64,000 nucleotides of DNA from Azolla caroliniana (lineage: Eukaryota; Polypodiophyta), in the NCBI GenBank assembly GCA_043228905.1, contig JBHGNT010000011.1:3658001-3722000 (forward strand), read 5' to 3'. Within the stretch, counting starts at the first letter, position 1; the number at the start of each line of letters is the position of its first letter. The notes under the pieces are model-generated. The model had not been told where the DNA came from. It worked only from the letters and a program-made list of their open reading frames with translations, and made no database searches. Made by a program: the position numbers and the translations under genes. Below, piece after piece: positions 10,961 to 22,700 of the stretch.

Positions 10961-13510
10961 ATGGAAGACTCGTTCGACGACATGTTTAAGCTAACCGGCT
11001 CCAACTATTCAATGTGGAAGTCGAAGATGAGATGCATGTTTGTGTGCCAAGACCTCTGGCTGCCGGTGCCGTTCAGAGATAAAAGAGCAGACAAGGTCGA
11101 TGTAGCGACTTGGGAAGTGTTGCATCTGAAGGCGAGCACATATATATGGTGTTTTATAGACATGAGTTTGTACAAAAACTTCCGCGAAGAAATAGAAGCA
11201 GACGTCCTATAGAAGAAGATCGATGTCATGTTCGAAAACAAGAATGCCGTGAACCGAGTCTTAGTATTTCGAAAAATTGTGAGGCTCCAGTATCAAGATG
11301 GCTCCAATATGGCGGAGCACATCAATGCCTTCCAAGGATTGATGAACCAAACCACCTCTTTAGATTTACCTCTGGCCAATGAGGTATTAAAATTACTGTT
11401 GCTGGGATCCCTTCCGGACAGTTGGGAGACGCTCGTTGTCACGTTGGGCAACACCGGACCGGAAGGGAAGCATCTATCCCTAGAGCAGGTGAAGTTGAGC
11501 TTGCTGAATGAAGAAGCTCGCATGAAGAACCGTGAGTCCAACATTGATAAGAAGGCCTTAGTCACAGAAGGTGACACAATTCGGGGAAGAGGCCGAAATC
11601 GAAGTCCCCAGAATTGAGATAAGTCGGGGACCAGGTCGAAGTCGAGGGGGAGACCCACGTGCTTCTATTGTGGGAAATCGGGGCACTTCCAGAAAAACTG
11701 CTGACACTTTCGAAAGGGGAAAGGGGGAGTTGATGGTGTAGAGCCAAAGAAATCCTGGACAGAAAGAATAGCTTAGTAATCGTTGCAAGTGAGGAGGAGT
11801 TGTTGCTCATCAGTGAGCAAAACGAAGTGAATCTCGGGCGAAGAATCGACATGGGTGGTCGATTCGGATGCGTCATTCCACCTAAGCCCTAACCGAAAGT
11901 GATTCTCATCCTATAGAGCCATAGATCTCGGATCCGTAAAGATGGGAAATGAAGGAGCATGCCAAATCATCGGCATTGGAGATGTGTGTTTGGAAACCTC
12001 AACCGGGTGCAGAAATCGTGTTGAGAGATGTACGACTTGTTCCAGAGGTTCAATTGAACCTAATATCAGCCAATTGAACCTAGATGATGAAGGCTACACG
12101 GATAACATCCGAAACGGTGCCATGAAGTTCTGCCGAGGAAGTCTGATCGTGGCTCGAGCCCGGAAAACCAACACACTGTACATAATGAATGCTCGAATAT
12201 GCTGAGGGGAAGCAAACGTCGGTGAATTGTAGCACAGGAGGTTGTGCCATATGAGCCAGAAGGGGATGCGAAGGCTTGCCGAGGACAACCTTGTTCCTAA
12301 GGTGAAGAACGTGCAACTTGAGAAGTGCACGGATTGCTTGGCCGGTAAGCAGAACCGAACATCCTTCCGAACGAGGCCCCCGATGAGGAATAAAATGCCG
12401 TTGGAACTCGTTCATACGGACGTATGCTATGTGGACACGAATTCGCATGGTGGTTCATAGTATTTCGTGACCTTCATTGATGACTGTAGCCGGAAGTTGT
12501 GGGCTTCTGTGCTGAAGACGAAGGATCAAGTGTTATCCGTCTTCAAAGAGTTCCAAGCAAGGGCCGAGAGAGAAATCGGCTGAAAATTGATGGCAGCCCG
12601 AGCAGATAATGATGGAGAGTATCGTGGACCGTTCGAGGAATAACTCCGAAATCATGGAATCCGGCTCGAATATACCGTGTTGAAGACGCAAGAGCTTAAT
12701 GGGCTGGCCGAGAGAATGAACTGGACCGTAATGGAAAGGGTCCGAAGTATGCTTACACATGCTAAGTTACCAAAGATGTTCTGGGCTGAGGTGCTGATGA
12801 CAACAACGCACGTGATAAACCGATCACCCTCAATACCCTTGGACAGTGATATTCCACAAAGGGTGTGGTGTGGCAAAGACGTATCGTACCGACATTTGAG
12901 GGTGTTCGGTTGACTTGCTTATGTGCATATGGAAAAGGACTAGAGGGGGAACTTGGACCCGAAATCTCGGCCATGCACATTTCTTGGCTACGACAATGAT
13001 GAATTTGGCTATTGGCTATGGGACTTTTAGCAAAGAAGAAAGTGATTAGGAACCACGACATTGTCTTCATGGAGGAAAAGACAATAGTTGACTGGGACAT
13101 TGAGGATAAGTCTCCAACTACCGAATCGAACCGACTCGACGCTCAACCGAATCGAGTAGAACCCGATTCGATTGAAATCGAATCCGAGCCAGTCGGCCGA
13201 GTTAATACTCAGCAAAATCGAGAACTGACCGAAGAATGAGGGGAATTGGTCGAACAAGGAATTGAATTCGACTCGGCTGAAGAAGTTGAAGAAGAACCAA
13301 CCGTGCCGAATGGAGGCCAAAGATATCCCCTAAGAGAAAGGAGGCCCCCTCGAAGATTTGCGGATGAAGAGCATGTATTGCTAACCGATGGGGGGGAGCC
13401 GGAAAGCTTTGAAGAAGCTAAGCAAGATACCCACAACCGAAAGTAGTTGAGTACCATGCAAGAGGAGATGGATTCCTTGCATGAGAACCACACATATGAA
13501 CAGACTGAAC
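10961..13510 (+). pseudogene. copia B gag-pol remnant
   Basis: Starts MEDSFDDMFKLTGSNYSMWK. The gag core runs to about 11560, with SLPDSWETLVVTL at about 11410 and a stop after IEADVL near 11210. The CCHC knuckle CFYCGKSGHFQKNC lies at about 11660-11702. The protease region near 11850 retains FHLSPNRK but lacks a clean DSGAS. The pre-integrase zinc motif (RLCHMSQKGMRRLAEDNL, about 12240-12290) and the integrase core follow: VHTDV, SKLWA-type sequence near 12490, ARADNDGEY at about 12600, and ELNGLAERMN at about 12690. The YPLRERRPPRRFADEEHVL connection (13320-13380) precedes the break. Scattered stops occur throughout. In family terms it packaged RNA, matured the polyprotein and integrated cDNA; this copy cannot. 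Confidence 0.85.
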
Positions 13511-13985
13511 TCACTTCAAAATTGGGAAAGCCATCTTAGTCTTCCAAGCACGCATGGGACAAATGCCGAGGAAACTACGTTTCTGATTGAACACGGCTGT
13601 ACTAGATAATAGGAGCCGAGAACGGGACATTCGAACTAGGCACCCTCACAGGCGAAGGTTTGTGTCAAAAAGTCAACGGTTTTCAATTAAAGTCGTATTT
13701 GGGACCCATGCTGCCAAACTCGTTTCGCGCCGATAAATATAATCCGGCCGTTTGCTTGGCAGAATGGAACGGACATTAAACGGGACCCACTAGTAAATAT
13801 GTAATATGAATTTACTATAAAACTAGCCTTAACCGTTAGGTCTAAAAAAAGAAGAAGAAAAAAAGCGCAATCACGACTATTAAAGGGACTTTATGCATGC
13901 ACACTTTCCAAGAAAGAGAGAACACATGCGTCCACACAATGATTGACAAACTTATGAACCCTAACTCACAAAAAGAAGACAACAT
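13511..13985. other. unassigned segment with a promoter-like TATA
   Basis: After B breaks off there is no further element homology. ACTATAAAACTAG at about 13815-13827 resembles a plant TATA box on the plus strand, and an A/G-rich run (AAAAAAAGAAGAAGAAAAAAA) sits at 13843-13863. The downstream frame 13897-14082 has no recognisable domain. It could be the promoter end of an LTR or leader belonging to U, or a captured gene scrap. I cannot choose between these. Confidence 0.35.
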
Positions 13986-14253
13986 GCGTTCCTCTGCATA
14001 TCACAGAAAACATTCTCAAGCTCTTTGCTCTTCTCATTCTCCTCGCTCCCCACCCTCCCCGAGCCATCATAGACACTTGTGATCCTTGCCCCCTAGTCAC
14101 TCTCCCCGCGCATCTCGCCTGCGTTCCTGTGCATATCACAGAAAACATTGTCAAGCTCTTTGCTTTTCTCGTTCTCCTCGCTCCCCACCCTCCCCGAGCC
14201 ATCATAGACACTTGTGATCCTTGCCCCCTAGTCACTCTCCCCGCGCATCTCGA
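13986..14253. repeat. two-copy 135-bp tandem duplication
   Basis: GCGTTCCTCTGCATATCACA at 13986 recurs at 14121 (GCGTTCCTGTGCATATCACA), a 135-bp period continuing through CACTCTCCCCGCGCATCTCG at the end of each copy. Only a few substitutions separate the copies. The unit is CT-rich and does not look coding. It sits directly before the U reading frame. Confidence 0.85.
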
Positions 14254-14262
14254 TAGGACGCC

Positions 14263-15242
14263 ATGTTGATCTTTATTTCCCCTGCTCTATGGCGGTGGCT
14301 ACACGACAAGGGCTTCGAAGGCTACATTCGGGTAGTAGAACCTCCACTACACCCCGATGCACAAGAGATGGCGAAGAAATTGAATGTCTACACCATCACA
14401 AACACCAGTATCAGGAAGAACTTGGGTTTGTCAGGAAGTGGCGAACGTCACTTCGAAATTTCCCCAGTAGACGCCCTCGTATAGTTTGTCGGAGAATATT
14501 CAACCTCCGCAAAGGCATACAGAACACGGGACATCCCTAACCCATTCTTTCGGGAAGTGGCAAAGTTCTTGTTGGAAGTAGGGTGCGTACATACCAACAC
14601 CTATGGGATGCCAAAGCAGAAAGCAGGCATCGTCACAAACACATTCGAGGACCGTTCCATTGACTAGGGAGTCATCATGGGGCCAGCCCTGAGAGAGGAC
14701 GTACACGTGTTTCAAGCTAGGAAAAATGTACGCCCTATCATCCAATAGTACTTGACAGTACTGCTTCCACCCCGCGACCTCCCCACCCCGGAAACAAGCC
14801 GTCAGACACCAACGCCACGGTCAGCAAGACGAAGACTAGCTGACCTCGCGGAGATAGAGTGGGAGGAAAAAGCAAACCCGTCGCAAGACAACCTACAAAC
14901 AACACACAGCCATCCCGATGGCAAACAACTGACAAAGTCCCAGGTTGAGCAAGAAACGACATGTGCAAGCCCGAGGCCCAAGCGTAGGAAGCTTGACAGA
15001 AAGGATGGTCGTGGACTTGTTAAGGATACAACCCCATGAGTCGAAAACTCCGCCCTTAGAGAGGCCACCATGACACTAGAGCTGATGTTCGAACCACGAC
15101 CAATAATAACCGAACAGTTGCAATGCTATAAGGGCATACTAACTTCGGAAAGCGAAGTTTTGTCTCACCCAAACATCCCGAACATGGCCCACGAGTTCGG
15201 CGCCCTCTTGCAATTCGGCACAACTTATGAGCTCATGGAGTT
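14263..15242 (+). pseudogene. U: unrecognised ORF, N-terminal part (split by element G)
   Basis: One frame, open in three long pieces with stops near 14482, 14665, 14746 and 15037, begins LIFISPALWRWLHDKGFE and ends YELMEF at the G insertion. It reads like real coding sequence: Pro/Arg/Lys-rich linker PTPRSARRR and PRPKRRKLDRKDGRG at 14810-15020, flanked by folded-looking segments. Removing G and one GAGTT copy (11,301 bp, divisible by three) joins this frame directly to the continuation at 26544 without a shift. I do not recognise the family. Because an LTR (28080-28565) follows the C-terminal part, it is probably a gag-like or accessory ORF of a non-autonomous LTR element, but a captured host gene is possible. 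Confidence 0.5.
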
Positions 15243-15655
15243 TGTTGAGCGGCAAGCTCAACCTGATCCAAATCGGCTGAATAAGCTTGAGCCGGATCGA
15301 CATCTAGAAGGATCAGCCGGATCGGTGAGCTGGGGAGCCAGTTAGCCGGATCCATCAATAACTGGAAGCCTAATAGTAGCCTAGACTACTAGGAAGTTAA
15401 TGTCTCATAGTTAGTGTCAGGCACCTGTGTGAGCATTGAAATACACCGTACTTTTGTTAGTCCGTATGGACTTGTATAAAAGTTTTCACTGAACACATAC
15501 GATGTACAGATTGAGTATTATTTTTTAATAGAGTTTCTGTGTGTACTCTCTCACTGTCTGTCTCTCCCGCGTACTGTGTATCTCCTAAGTTCTCCATTAA
15601 ACCTGCGTTCCTGTGTGTTCGGTTTTCTATTGCTTCTGCATGCTATTCTTTTACA
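15243..15655 (+). repeat. 5' LTR of G
   Basis: 413 bp, TGTTGAGCGGCAAGC...CTTTTACA. TATA box GTATAAAAG at 15474-15482. The CT-rich initial transcribed part (CTCTCTCACTGTCTGTCTCTC, near 15546-15566) follows, and the PBS comes immediately after. Confidence 0.95.
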
Positions 15656-15667
15656 TGGTATCAGAGC
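15656..15667 (+). other. PBS of G
   Basis: TGGTATCAGAGC directly after the LTR, matching the 3' end of plant initiator tRNA-Met. A leader of about 70 bp separates it from the gag ATG at 15740. Confidence 0.9.
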
Positions 15668-15739
15668 GCGAGGGTTGAGAACCTCTGCAGCCGACATAGC
15701 TTGAAAAGAAAAACAACCAAGAGGAATAGGAAAAACAAA

Positions 15740-16660
15740 ATGGATAGAGGCATGGCTACCTCGCTTCCTACCGAGAAGCTCGACAGAAACAACTACGCAT
15801 CTTTGTCCTACAAGATGCACCAGTACCTGCTCGGGCACGGTTACTGGAGCTATTTTGACGGAGCAAATGACATAGCATCTGAATCGACAAACAGAGATTT
15901 CCCGGTGTCAGAATAATTGGCGAGCAGAGTACTATATTGCTTCGTGTCTTTTGTGAGCGAACAACTTCTAAGTTATATTCGGGATGCGAAAACGCCAAAG
16001 CATGCTTGGGGAAATCTGAAGAAGATTTTGACCGCAAGCACCACAACCAAGAAACTTCAACTCCGACAGGAGCTGAGCAACTTACGACAACGCAACTTGT
16101 CGGTGGCTAGTTACACCTCGAAGATCAAAGAGATATGCGACTCCTTAGCCTCTATCGATGTGAACGTCGAGGAAGGCGAGATGGTGCAGATCTGTGTCAG
16201 GGAACTAGCGTCAAAGTTCGGAGCGTTCTGAACTGGTGTGTGTACATAGGAGAATACACTGTCATTTTTCGACTTACAGTTGATGCTCCTTGTGGAGGAG
16301 AACCACGCCGATGTGTCAACAAGTGCACCCACCGACAACCGGATGCTGTACATGGAGGCAGATCAGCCCCGTGGGCGTGGTGGACGAGGCGGGTCGGCTT
16401 GCAATGGTAGTGGCCGGCAAGAGCACGAACAAAGGCATAGAGAAAGTGCCGATAGCAGTTCCGGACCCTCCACAAGTAGGGGGAGTCAAGGCGGCGGTGG
16501 AGGCCTACAAGCAAAGGCTGATATAGAATGTTGATACTATGGTAAAAAGGGCCACTGAGAAAGCGAGTGTTGGAAGAAGCGCACCGATTCGGACAAATCT
16601 GGATCCGGCAAGGCCGGGCAGAGAGAACCGGCAATACTCGCATTACGTAGAAGGATCGAG
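15740..16660 (+). pseudogene. copia G gag remnant
   Basis: ATG at 15740 (MDRGMATSLPTEKLDRNNYA), the usual copia gag opening with LDRNNYASLSYKM. A stop at 15914 and a continuing frame to 16231 cover LLSYIRDAKTPKHAWGNLKK and IKEICDSLASIDVN. After a frame change the Gly/Arg-rich region (PRGRGGRGGS, about 16360-16400) leads to a knuckle at about 16530-16573, where one cysteine reads as Tyr and two codons are stops. The same knuckle in J is C-YCGWKGHRESKC and is better preserved. Gag would form the virus-like particle; this copy is broken. Confidence 0.85.
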
Positions 16661-16699
16661 AGGATCCAAAACCGGAAAAGCCGGTAAAGGGCATGCCTT

Positions 16700-17970
16700 A
16701 GTGATGAAACACGAGGCTAACTCGATGAAGAAGATCACTTCCGAATCGAAGGAAGTGTGGTACGTTGATTCTTGTGCGTCGAATCACATGACGAGCCACA
16801 AAGAGTGGTTCTCCTTCTTGGAGAAACCGGAACAACCAGGAGTTGTCGAAACTAGAGACGACACTCCACACCCAATCGTGCATGTCGGAGAAGTCCCTTT
16901 GAGCCACGTCGGGCAGAGGGGGAAGCTGATGAACGTATTACACGTTCCAACCATCATGAAGAACCTGGTGTCAGTTGGACAGATTGTCGACTAGGGGATG
17001 CAGGTGCGGTTTACACACCTCGGGTGTTTCATCAAGGAAGAGGGCTAGATTATTGCGCAAGGGGGCAAATACGGGAGGATGTTCATCCTCGACACCAATG
17101 ACATAGGCACCGCTTTGTTTGCCAAAGGACAAAAGGTCAAATTGGGCATCGACCTGTGGCAGAAGCGGATCGGCCACGTCAATTACCGGAGGCTTCAAGA
17201 CCAGCAAATGAAACAAGTTGTTTTCGGTTTTCCGAAGTTTAGTGGCCAGAAGTCCCAAATATGTGAAGCCTGCCAACTCAGGAAGCAACACCGGCTTCCA
17301 TTCCCCACTGAACGAAACCGTAGCCGTAACAAGCTTGACCTTTTTCATTCGGATGTATGGGGACCGACACAAAACGTTAGTCTTGGCGGGAGTCGGTATT
17401 TCTTCTCCTTCATCGATGGCTACAACCGGCACACATGGATCTACCTCATAGAGCGGAAGAGCAAAGTCTTCGAGTGTTTCTGGAACCTGCAAAGCCTGGT
17501 TGATCGAGAAACAAAGAGGAAGATCATGTGGCAAAGATCGGATGGCGGAAAAGAATATTTTTTCGGCCTATTCAACAGTTATCTGCAGCAAAAAGGAATT
17601 CGAACAGAGTTCAGCTACAGGTACACATCGGAGCAAAACGGTGTGGCCGAAAGGAAGAACCGGTTGATTGTCGACGCAGCAAGGGCAATGCTGGAGGAGA
17701 AGAGTATGCCCCATTTCTACTGGGTGGAGGCGGTCCAGACGACCGTCTACATCCAAAACCGGATCGATGACAAGGTGTCCGCGCGTGAGCTATATTTCGA
17801 ACGCAAGTCGAATTTGAGACACCTTCCGATATTTGGTAGCATTGCATATGTGCATGTGCTGGATGAGAAGCGGAGGAAGTTGGATGCAAAGTCGAAGAAA
17901 TGCATCATGGTCGGTTACTCGCATGAGCAAAAGGGGTATAAGTGTTATAACCCCCGGACGAAGTAGGTCC
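16700..17970 (+). pseudogene. copia G protease and integrase remnant
   Basis: Protease active-site segment WYVDSCASNHMT at about 16759-16794 (DSCAS in the DSGAS position). Pre-integrase zinc motif H..H...CEACQLRKQ at about 17176-17290. Integrase core with LFHSDVWGP (17340), RSDGGKEY (about 17540) and EQNGVAERKNR (about 17632-17664) gives the D, D, E triad. The integrase-RT connection GSIAYVHVLDEKRRKLDAKS follows. The frame 17079-17966 is open for nearly 300 codons; upstream stops at 16992 and 17047 break it from the protease. It would process Gag-Pol and insert cDNA; it cannot be made intact here. Confidence 0.9.
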
Positions 17971-18818
17971 AAGTTAGCTGGGATGTTGAGTTTGATGAGA
18001 CGGCATCATGGTATGTTTTATCGGCTCCGACTTCCGACCCCGACCCGATAGCGGAGGATGAGGCTAGTGAGCCTGAACCGGTCCAGATAGACGATGAACA
18101 TCTCGGCACTCTAGAAGAGAGTCCGATGTCATTTCCGTTAAGTGGACCGAATGAGCGGTTGAGTCGGGATGACCAGTCGGATGAGGAACCGTTGAGTAAT
18201 GGAGACTCTGTCATGCTCTCCCTGCACAAGGAACCAAGGAGACAGTTCACGCGCAAAGAGAAGGGGAAGAAGAAGATGCCGGAAAACAAAATCGGCAACG
18301 TTGAGTTGGATCGGAGCAAATCCAACTTTGGTATAGAAGAAGGCGGATCTTCTGGAATGAAGTCCGAACCGGCCAAGAAGGGCCTCAAACCGGGTACGGT
18401 AGATTATACCGATCTTCCCGCCAAAAGAACCCCGTGAAGCGGTACGGGTACAATGAGTACATGGCGCATCATTATGCGTACATGAGCAAGGTGGCGGAAG
18501 TGCGTGAGCTAGAGAGCTACGCAGAAGTGGCAAAGGACGCAAGTTGGCGTGCCGCTATGGAGGAAGAAATGCGGGCACTTGATGCCAACAACACATGGGA
18601 CCTAATTGACCCTCCCCGACACTATAAACCGATCGGATGTAAGTGGGTGTAGAAGGTAAAGTACAATGCAAACGGTTTGGTTAACCGGTACAAGGCCCGG
18701 TTAGTGGCGAAGGGATACACGCAGACCCACAAAATTGACTACGACAAGACCTTCGCTCCGGTAGCAAAGATGACGACGGTTCGTGTGGTGTTGGCGGTTG
18801 CTGCGGCAAGGGGGTGGC
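17971..18818 (+). pseudogene. copia G connection and RT N-terminal half
   Basis: Ser/Glu-rich connection (18040-18400), then YGYNEYMAHHYAYMSKVAEV, WRAAMEEEMRALDANNTWDL and PIGCKWV followed by a stop at 18650. [14 protein letters not shown] (about 18690) and [19 protein letters not shown] end exactly at the F insertion. Excising F plus one GTGGC (5,458 bp) continues in the same frame as HLHQMDVKN at 24276. Confidence 0.9.
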
Positions 18819-19100
18819 TGTCGAATACAAGTGTATAATGGACGTATTCACACTATCCCTTTGGGCCATTTGTGTAATTAGCATAAAGGGTAGTTGCCCT
18901 AAGTCGGTCTCTATATATAGTGACCTTGTAACCTTTTTGTAAGGTTGGGTGTTGTATTATTGATTCTCTTGAATAGAAAGTCTTTTGTGCCTCTCTCTCT
19001 CTCTCTCTCTGTGCAACGACCTACGAACTGTCATACGCAGGTATTCAAGAACCAATCGAATGCTTCTTGATCTTCCGCATAGACGACCTCGTCTTCAACA
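18819..19100 (+). repeat. 5' LTR of F
   Basis: 282 bp, TGTCGAATACAAG...GTCTTCAACA. TATA box CTATATATAG at 18911-18920. A (CT)n run at 18990-19009 lies in the transcribed part. No difference from the 3' LTR was seen on a line-by-line reading. Confidence 0.95.
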
Positions 19101-19102
19101 TC

Positions 19103-19114
19103 TGGTATCAGAGC
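19103..19114 (+). other. PBS of F
   Basis: TGGTATCAGAGC two bases after the LTR; matches plant initiator tRNA-Met. Confidence 0.9.
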
Positions 19115-19782
19115 CTGCACAGTAGGTCCTTCAATCTGCTGTCGGCCGTCGTCTCAGCCTGCACAGCATTCGGTTTCCTGCGTCATTCGAAGAAGAGAGA
19201 AGAAGAAGAGAAACGAGGCTTGCATCTCATCGCGTTAGATCATCTTCGCTTGGAGTAAGCTAGCAGGTTGTACTCTGTTCCTTGTGATCGTAACCGCTCG
19301 AGGTGAAATCCCCTTGTGCAACATTGACACGATCGTGCTCCACTCGGTTAAACAGCGTCCGAAAAGGTCATTAAACGCTGCTCGTCGCTCGTTGTAACCA
19401 CTCGGTGCAGATCGGTCTCAAGACAACAACCCCAATTCGCGCTTCATCCGGCTGATCGACATTCGGGAGGATCAGTTGGATCTGTCTCTCTCGTCGCTAC
19501 AGCCACCCGAAGCAGAATCGGTCCAGATAATCGGTTTCAATAATCGGTATTCGGCATATATATATATCCGAAGCGAACCGGGCTCACTCCGACTCGGCAA
19601 CATTCGGGAAGACCAGTCGGTTCTGTCCCTCAAGCTACCGGAGTCAATTCGAGCAAGTTCCGAAGCCGAACCGACTCGGGTTCAAATCCGACTAGAACGA
19701 TATCGGGTGAGCCAACCGGCTGCACTCCAACAAGGCTCGTAGTCAACTCCGAACCGAGCTTCGTCAACCGAAACCCAATTTG
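19115..19782 (+). other. long untranslated leader of F
   Basis: 668 bp between PBS and gag ATG, rich in CGG/CCGA words. Equivalent leaders exist in H (44767-45424) and I (47833-48486). Short frames (for example 19476-19742) are not conserved as proteins, so I read it as the RNA leader that would hold packaging and dimerisation signals. D and B, by contrast, have almost no leader. Confidence 0.65.
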
Positions 19783-22700
19783 ATGGCATCAACATCCGGC
19801 TCGTCAGAAATGAGTCTACGAAAGTTCGATGGATCGAACTTCAACTTCTGGAAGGAACAAATGCAGGACTATCTCATAGTCAAGGGGCAAATCGATCCCA
19901 TCGAAAATGAAGAACCTCCAGAAGGATACAAACCAATTGAGTGGCAGAAGCTGGACAGAATCGTCCGCGCCACGATTCGGATGCACCTATCGGAATCGGT
20001 ATACTTTACGGTGCAATCGTGTACGACAGCATTCGAACTGTGGAAAACACTGTCGGACACTTACGAAAAGAAGGTCGCCGCAACGAAGATGTTTCTGATC
20101 CGGCGCCTCTACAACTTGCGGATGAAAGAATCCGATTCGGTTCAAGCACACCTCAATGAGTACGAAAGCATAAGCTCCCAAATCTCGTCACAGGGGACGG
20201 CAATCGAGGATGAACTCAGAGCAATGATACTCATGAGTAGCCTTCCCTCATCATGGGAAACTTTCGTCACAACCATGTGCAACGCGTCAACCACGGCTGT
20301 TAAGTACTCCGAAGTCACGAGCGCAATCCTGACCGAAGCAGCTCGGAGAAAGTCTTTCGCCAAAGACTCAACAGACGACGCTTATGTAGTACAAGGTTCG
20401 ACAGACCGATCGAACATACGAGGAAGAGATTCCTCACGGCCGCCGAACAATCAGCGAAGACGGAGCCAGTCACGGGATAACCGAATCTGCAACTATTGCA
20501 AGAAACCCGGACACATCAAAGCCGACTGCCGCGCACTCAAGAACAAGAACAACAAGAAGAGTGGCCGGCATGAGGAGATCAATTACGTCAACTTCTCAGC
20601 TGATGTGCTACCAGACGACCCGAATATACTATCAATCGAAAATCCAGTCGGATCAGAAGTCCTACTCACGACTGAAGAGTCGAGCACATGGCTCTTAGAT
20701 TCGGGCGCGTCATTTCACGTGACTCCTCATCGATCCCAATTTCGGCAATATACGATCCGTCACTCCGACTCAGTTCGAGTCGGCAACTCACAACACTGTG
20801 ACATCATCGGAATCGGCACAGTAGAGCTCAACCTTGCAGGTGGCTCTACACTTGTACTCCACAATGTCCGACATGTACCCGAGCTCTCAAGGCCATTGAT
20901 CTCAATCGGACAACTAGATGAAGACGGCATTCGTGCCGGTTTTTCTTCGGGAGGGTGGACACTCCACAGGGGGAACCTCCTGCTTGCTAGAGGACCCAAG
21001 ATACACTCACTGTATCCGTTACATGTTACGCTCAGAGAGGGTAACCTGTTTTTGGTGGATATTCCTGTGTCATCACTATGGCACAGAAGATTAGGACACC
21101 TCAGCAAGGCCGGCATTACGCATCTATCTAGAGCCGGATACATCCCAAAACTCTCCTTCTCCGACCATCAATTCTGCGAGCATTGCCAGTATGGCAAACA
21201 AGCAGCCGCATCACACCCGACATCAGCACCAAGAGAAACGAGACCTCTTGATTTGGTCCACTCGGACGTCTGTGGCCCAATGCCGCATCAGTCTCTCGGC
21301 GGTGCCTCTTACTTCGTCACTTTTATTGACGATTCGACTCGAAAGGTGTGGGCTTATCCGATTCGCACCAAAGATCGGGTCTTCTCGATCTTCACCGATT
21401 GGCTCGCTATGGTAGAAAATCAAACCGACCGAAAGCTGAAATGCTTTCGGACAGACAATGGGGGAGAGTTCAAATCCGAAGAATTCGTCAAATTCTGCCG
21501 ACAACGCGGCATCCGACGTGAATTTACGGCACCACACAGCCCGGAGCAAAACGGGATTGCCGAACGCATGAATCGCACAATCCAAGAACGGATAGTTTCC
21601 ATGCTCCAACACTCCGGACTGTCGGATGGCTTCTGGGCAGAGGCTCTACTCATGGCAGTACACATAATCAATATGTCGCCAAGTAGACCTCTAGGACTTC
21701 AAATTCCTCAGGAACGATGGATCGGCAGTAAGCCGAATTACGACAAGCTGAGAATCTTCGGATGCGAGGCGTACGCCCTTATTCCGAAAGATGATCGCCG
21801 AAAACTTGCACCTCGGTCCAGGAAATGCATTTTCCTTGGATATGGATCCGACGGCGAAATGGGATACCGACTCTGGGATCCCGAACGCAGACAAATCGTC
21901 CGAAGTTCGGACGTTGTGTTCAACGAGTCGGCTATGAATCCATCAGTCGAAAAACCGATCGAAGTCCGAAGGGTAACATTTTCCGATGTGCCGACCCTTC
22001 AAGAAGGCCCCGCTCTCAACACACGGTCAGCTTCACGGGTAGCTGAACCTTACACTACCGACTCGGACAACTCCGACTCGGCACAACAGAACAATCCGCT
22101 TTCGGACCATCCGACCACGATACCCGATGCGACCAGTCCAATCATACCTCGACGATCCGAGAGACTGTCGCAACCTCCGGAGAGGTACTCTCCTGGAATT
22201 TTCTTCACCGACGCCGGCGAACCGACGTCTTACGAAGAAGCATCGACATCTGTCGATTCAGCCACCTGGCATCTGGCGATGGAGTCGGAAATGCACTCCA
22301 TTCGGGCAAACAAGACTTGGGATCTGGTCGAATTACCTAAGAACCGACGTGCTCTTCCTTGCAAGTGGGTTTATCGACTAAAAGAGACGTCTGATTCGAC
22401 CACCCCAAAGTACAAGGCCAGATTAGTTGCGAAGGGCTTCCGACAAGAATATGGCGTCGACTTCGACGAGATTTTTTCACCAGTGGTGAAAATGACAACC
22501 CTTCGTTTTCTACTCGGCGTAGTGGCAGCCGACAACTTGGAGCTGATTCAGCTAGATGTCAAAACAACCTTCCTCCATGGTGATCTCGAGGAGGAAATTT
22601 ATATGGAGCAGCCAAAAGGCTTCGTGGCAACTGGCCAAGAACATCTAGTTTGCCGACTCAGGAAGAGTCTATACGGCCTCAAACAGGCACCACGACAATG

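Larger units (their letters stand above)
10449..13510 (+). mobile_element. decayed copia element B (related to D), 3' truncated
   Basis: Has a 5' LTR, primer-binding site, gag, protease, integrase and the start of the connection to RT, then breaks off at about 13510 after MDSLHENHTYE. RT, RNase H and the 3' LTR are absent. The LTR start TGTTGGGAAACATGTCCCTC and the protein order match elements C and D (LTR start TGTTGGGATTTCGGTCCCTC in D), so B is an older member of that lineage. Confidence 0.85.

Noticed and set aside
13897-14082. Small host gene of 61 codons
   Set aside because: It is low-complexity His/Ser/Pro sequence overlapping the 135-bp tandem repeat, with no domain or conserved start.
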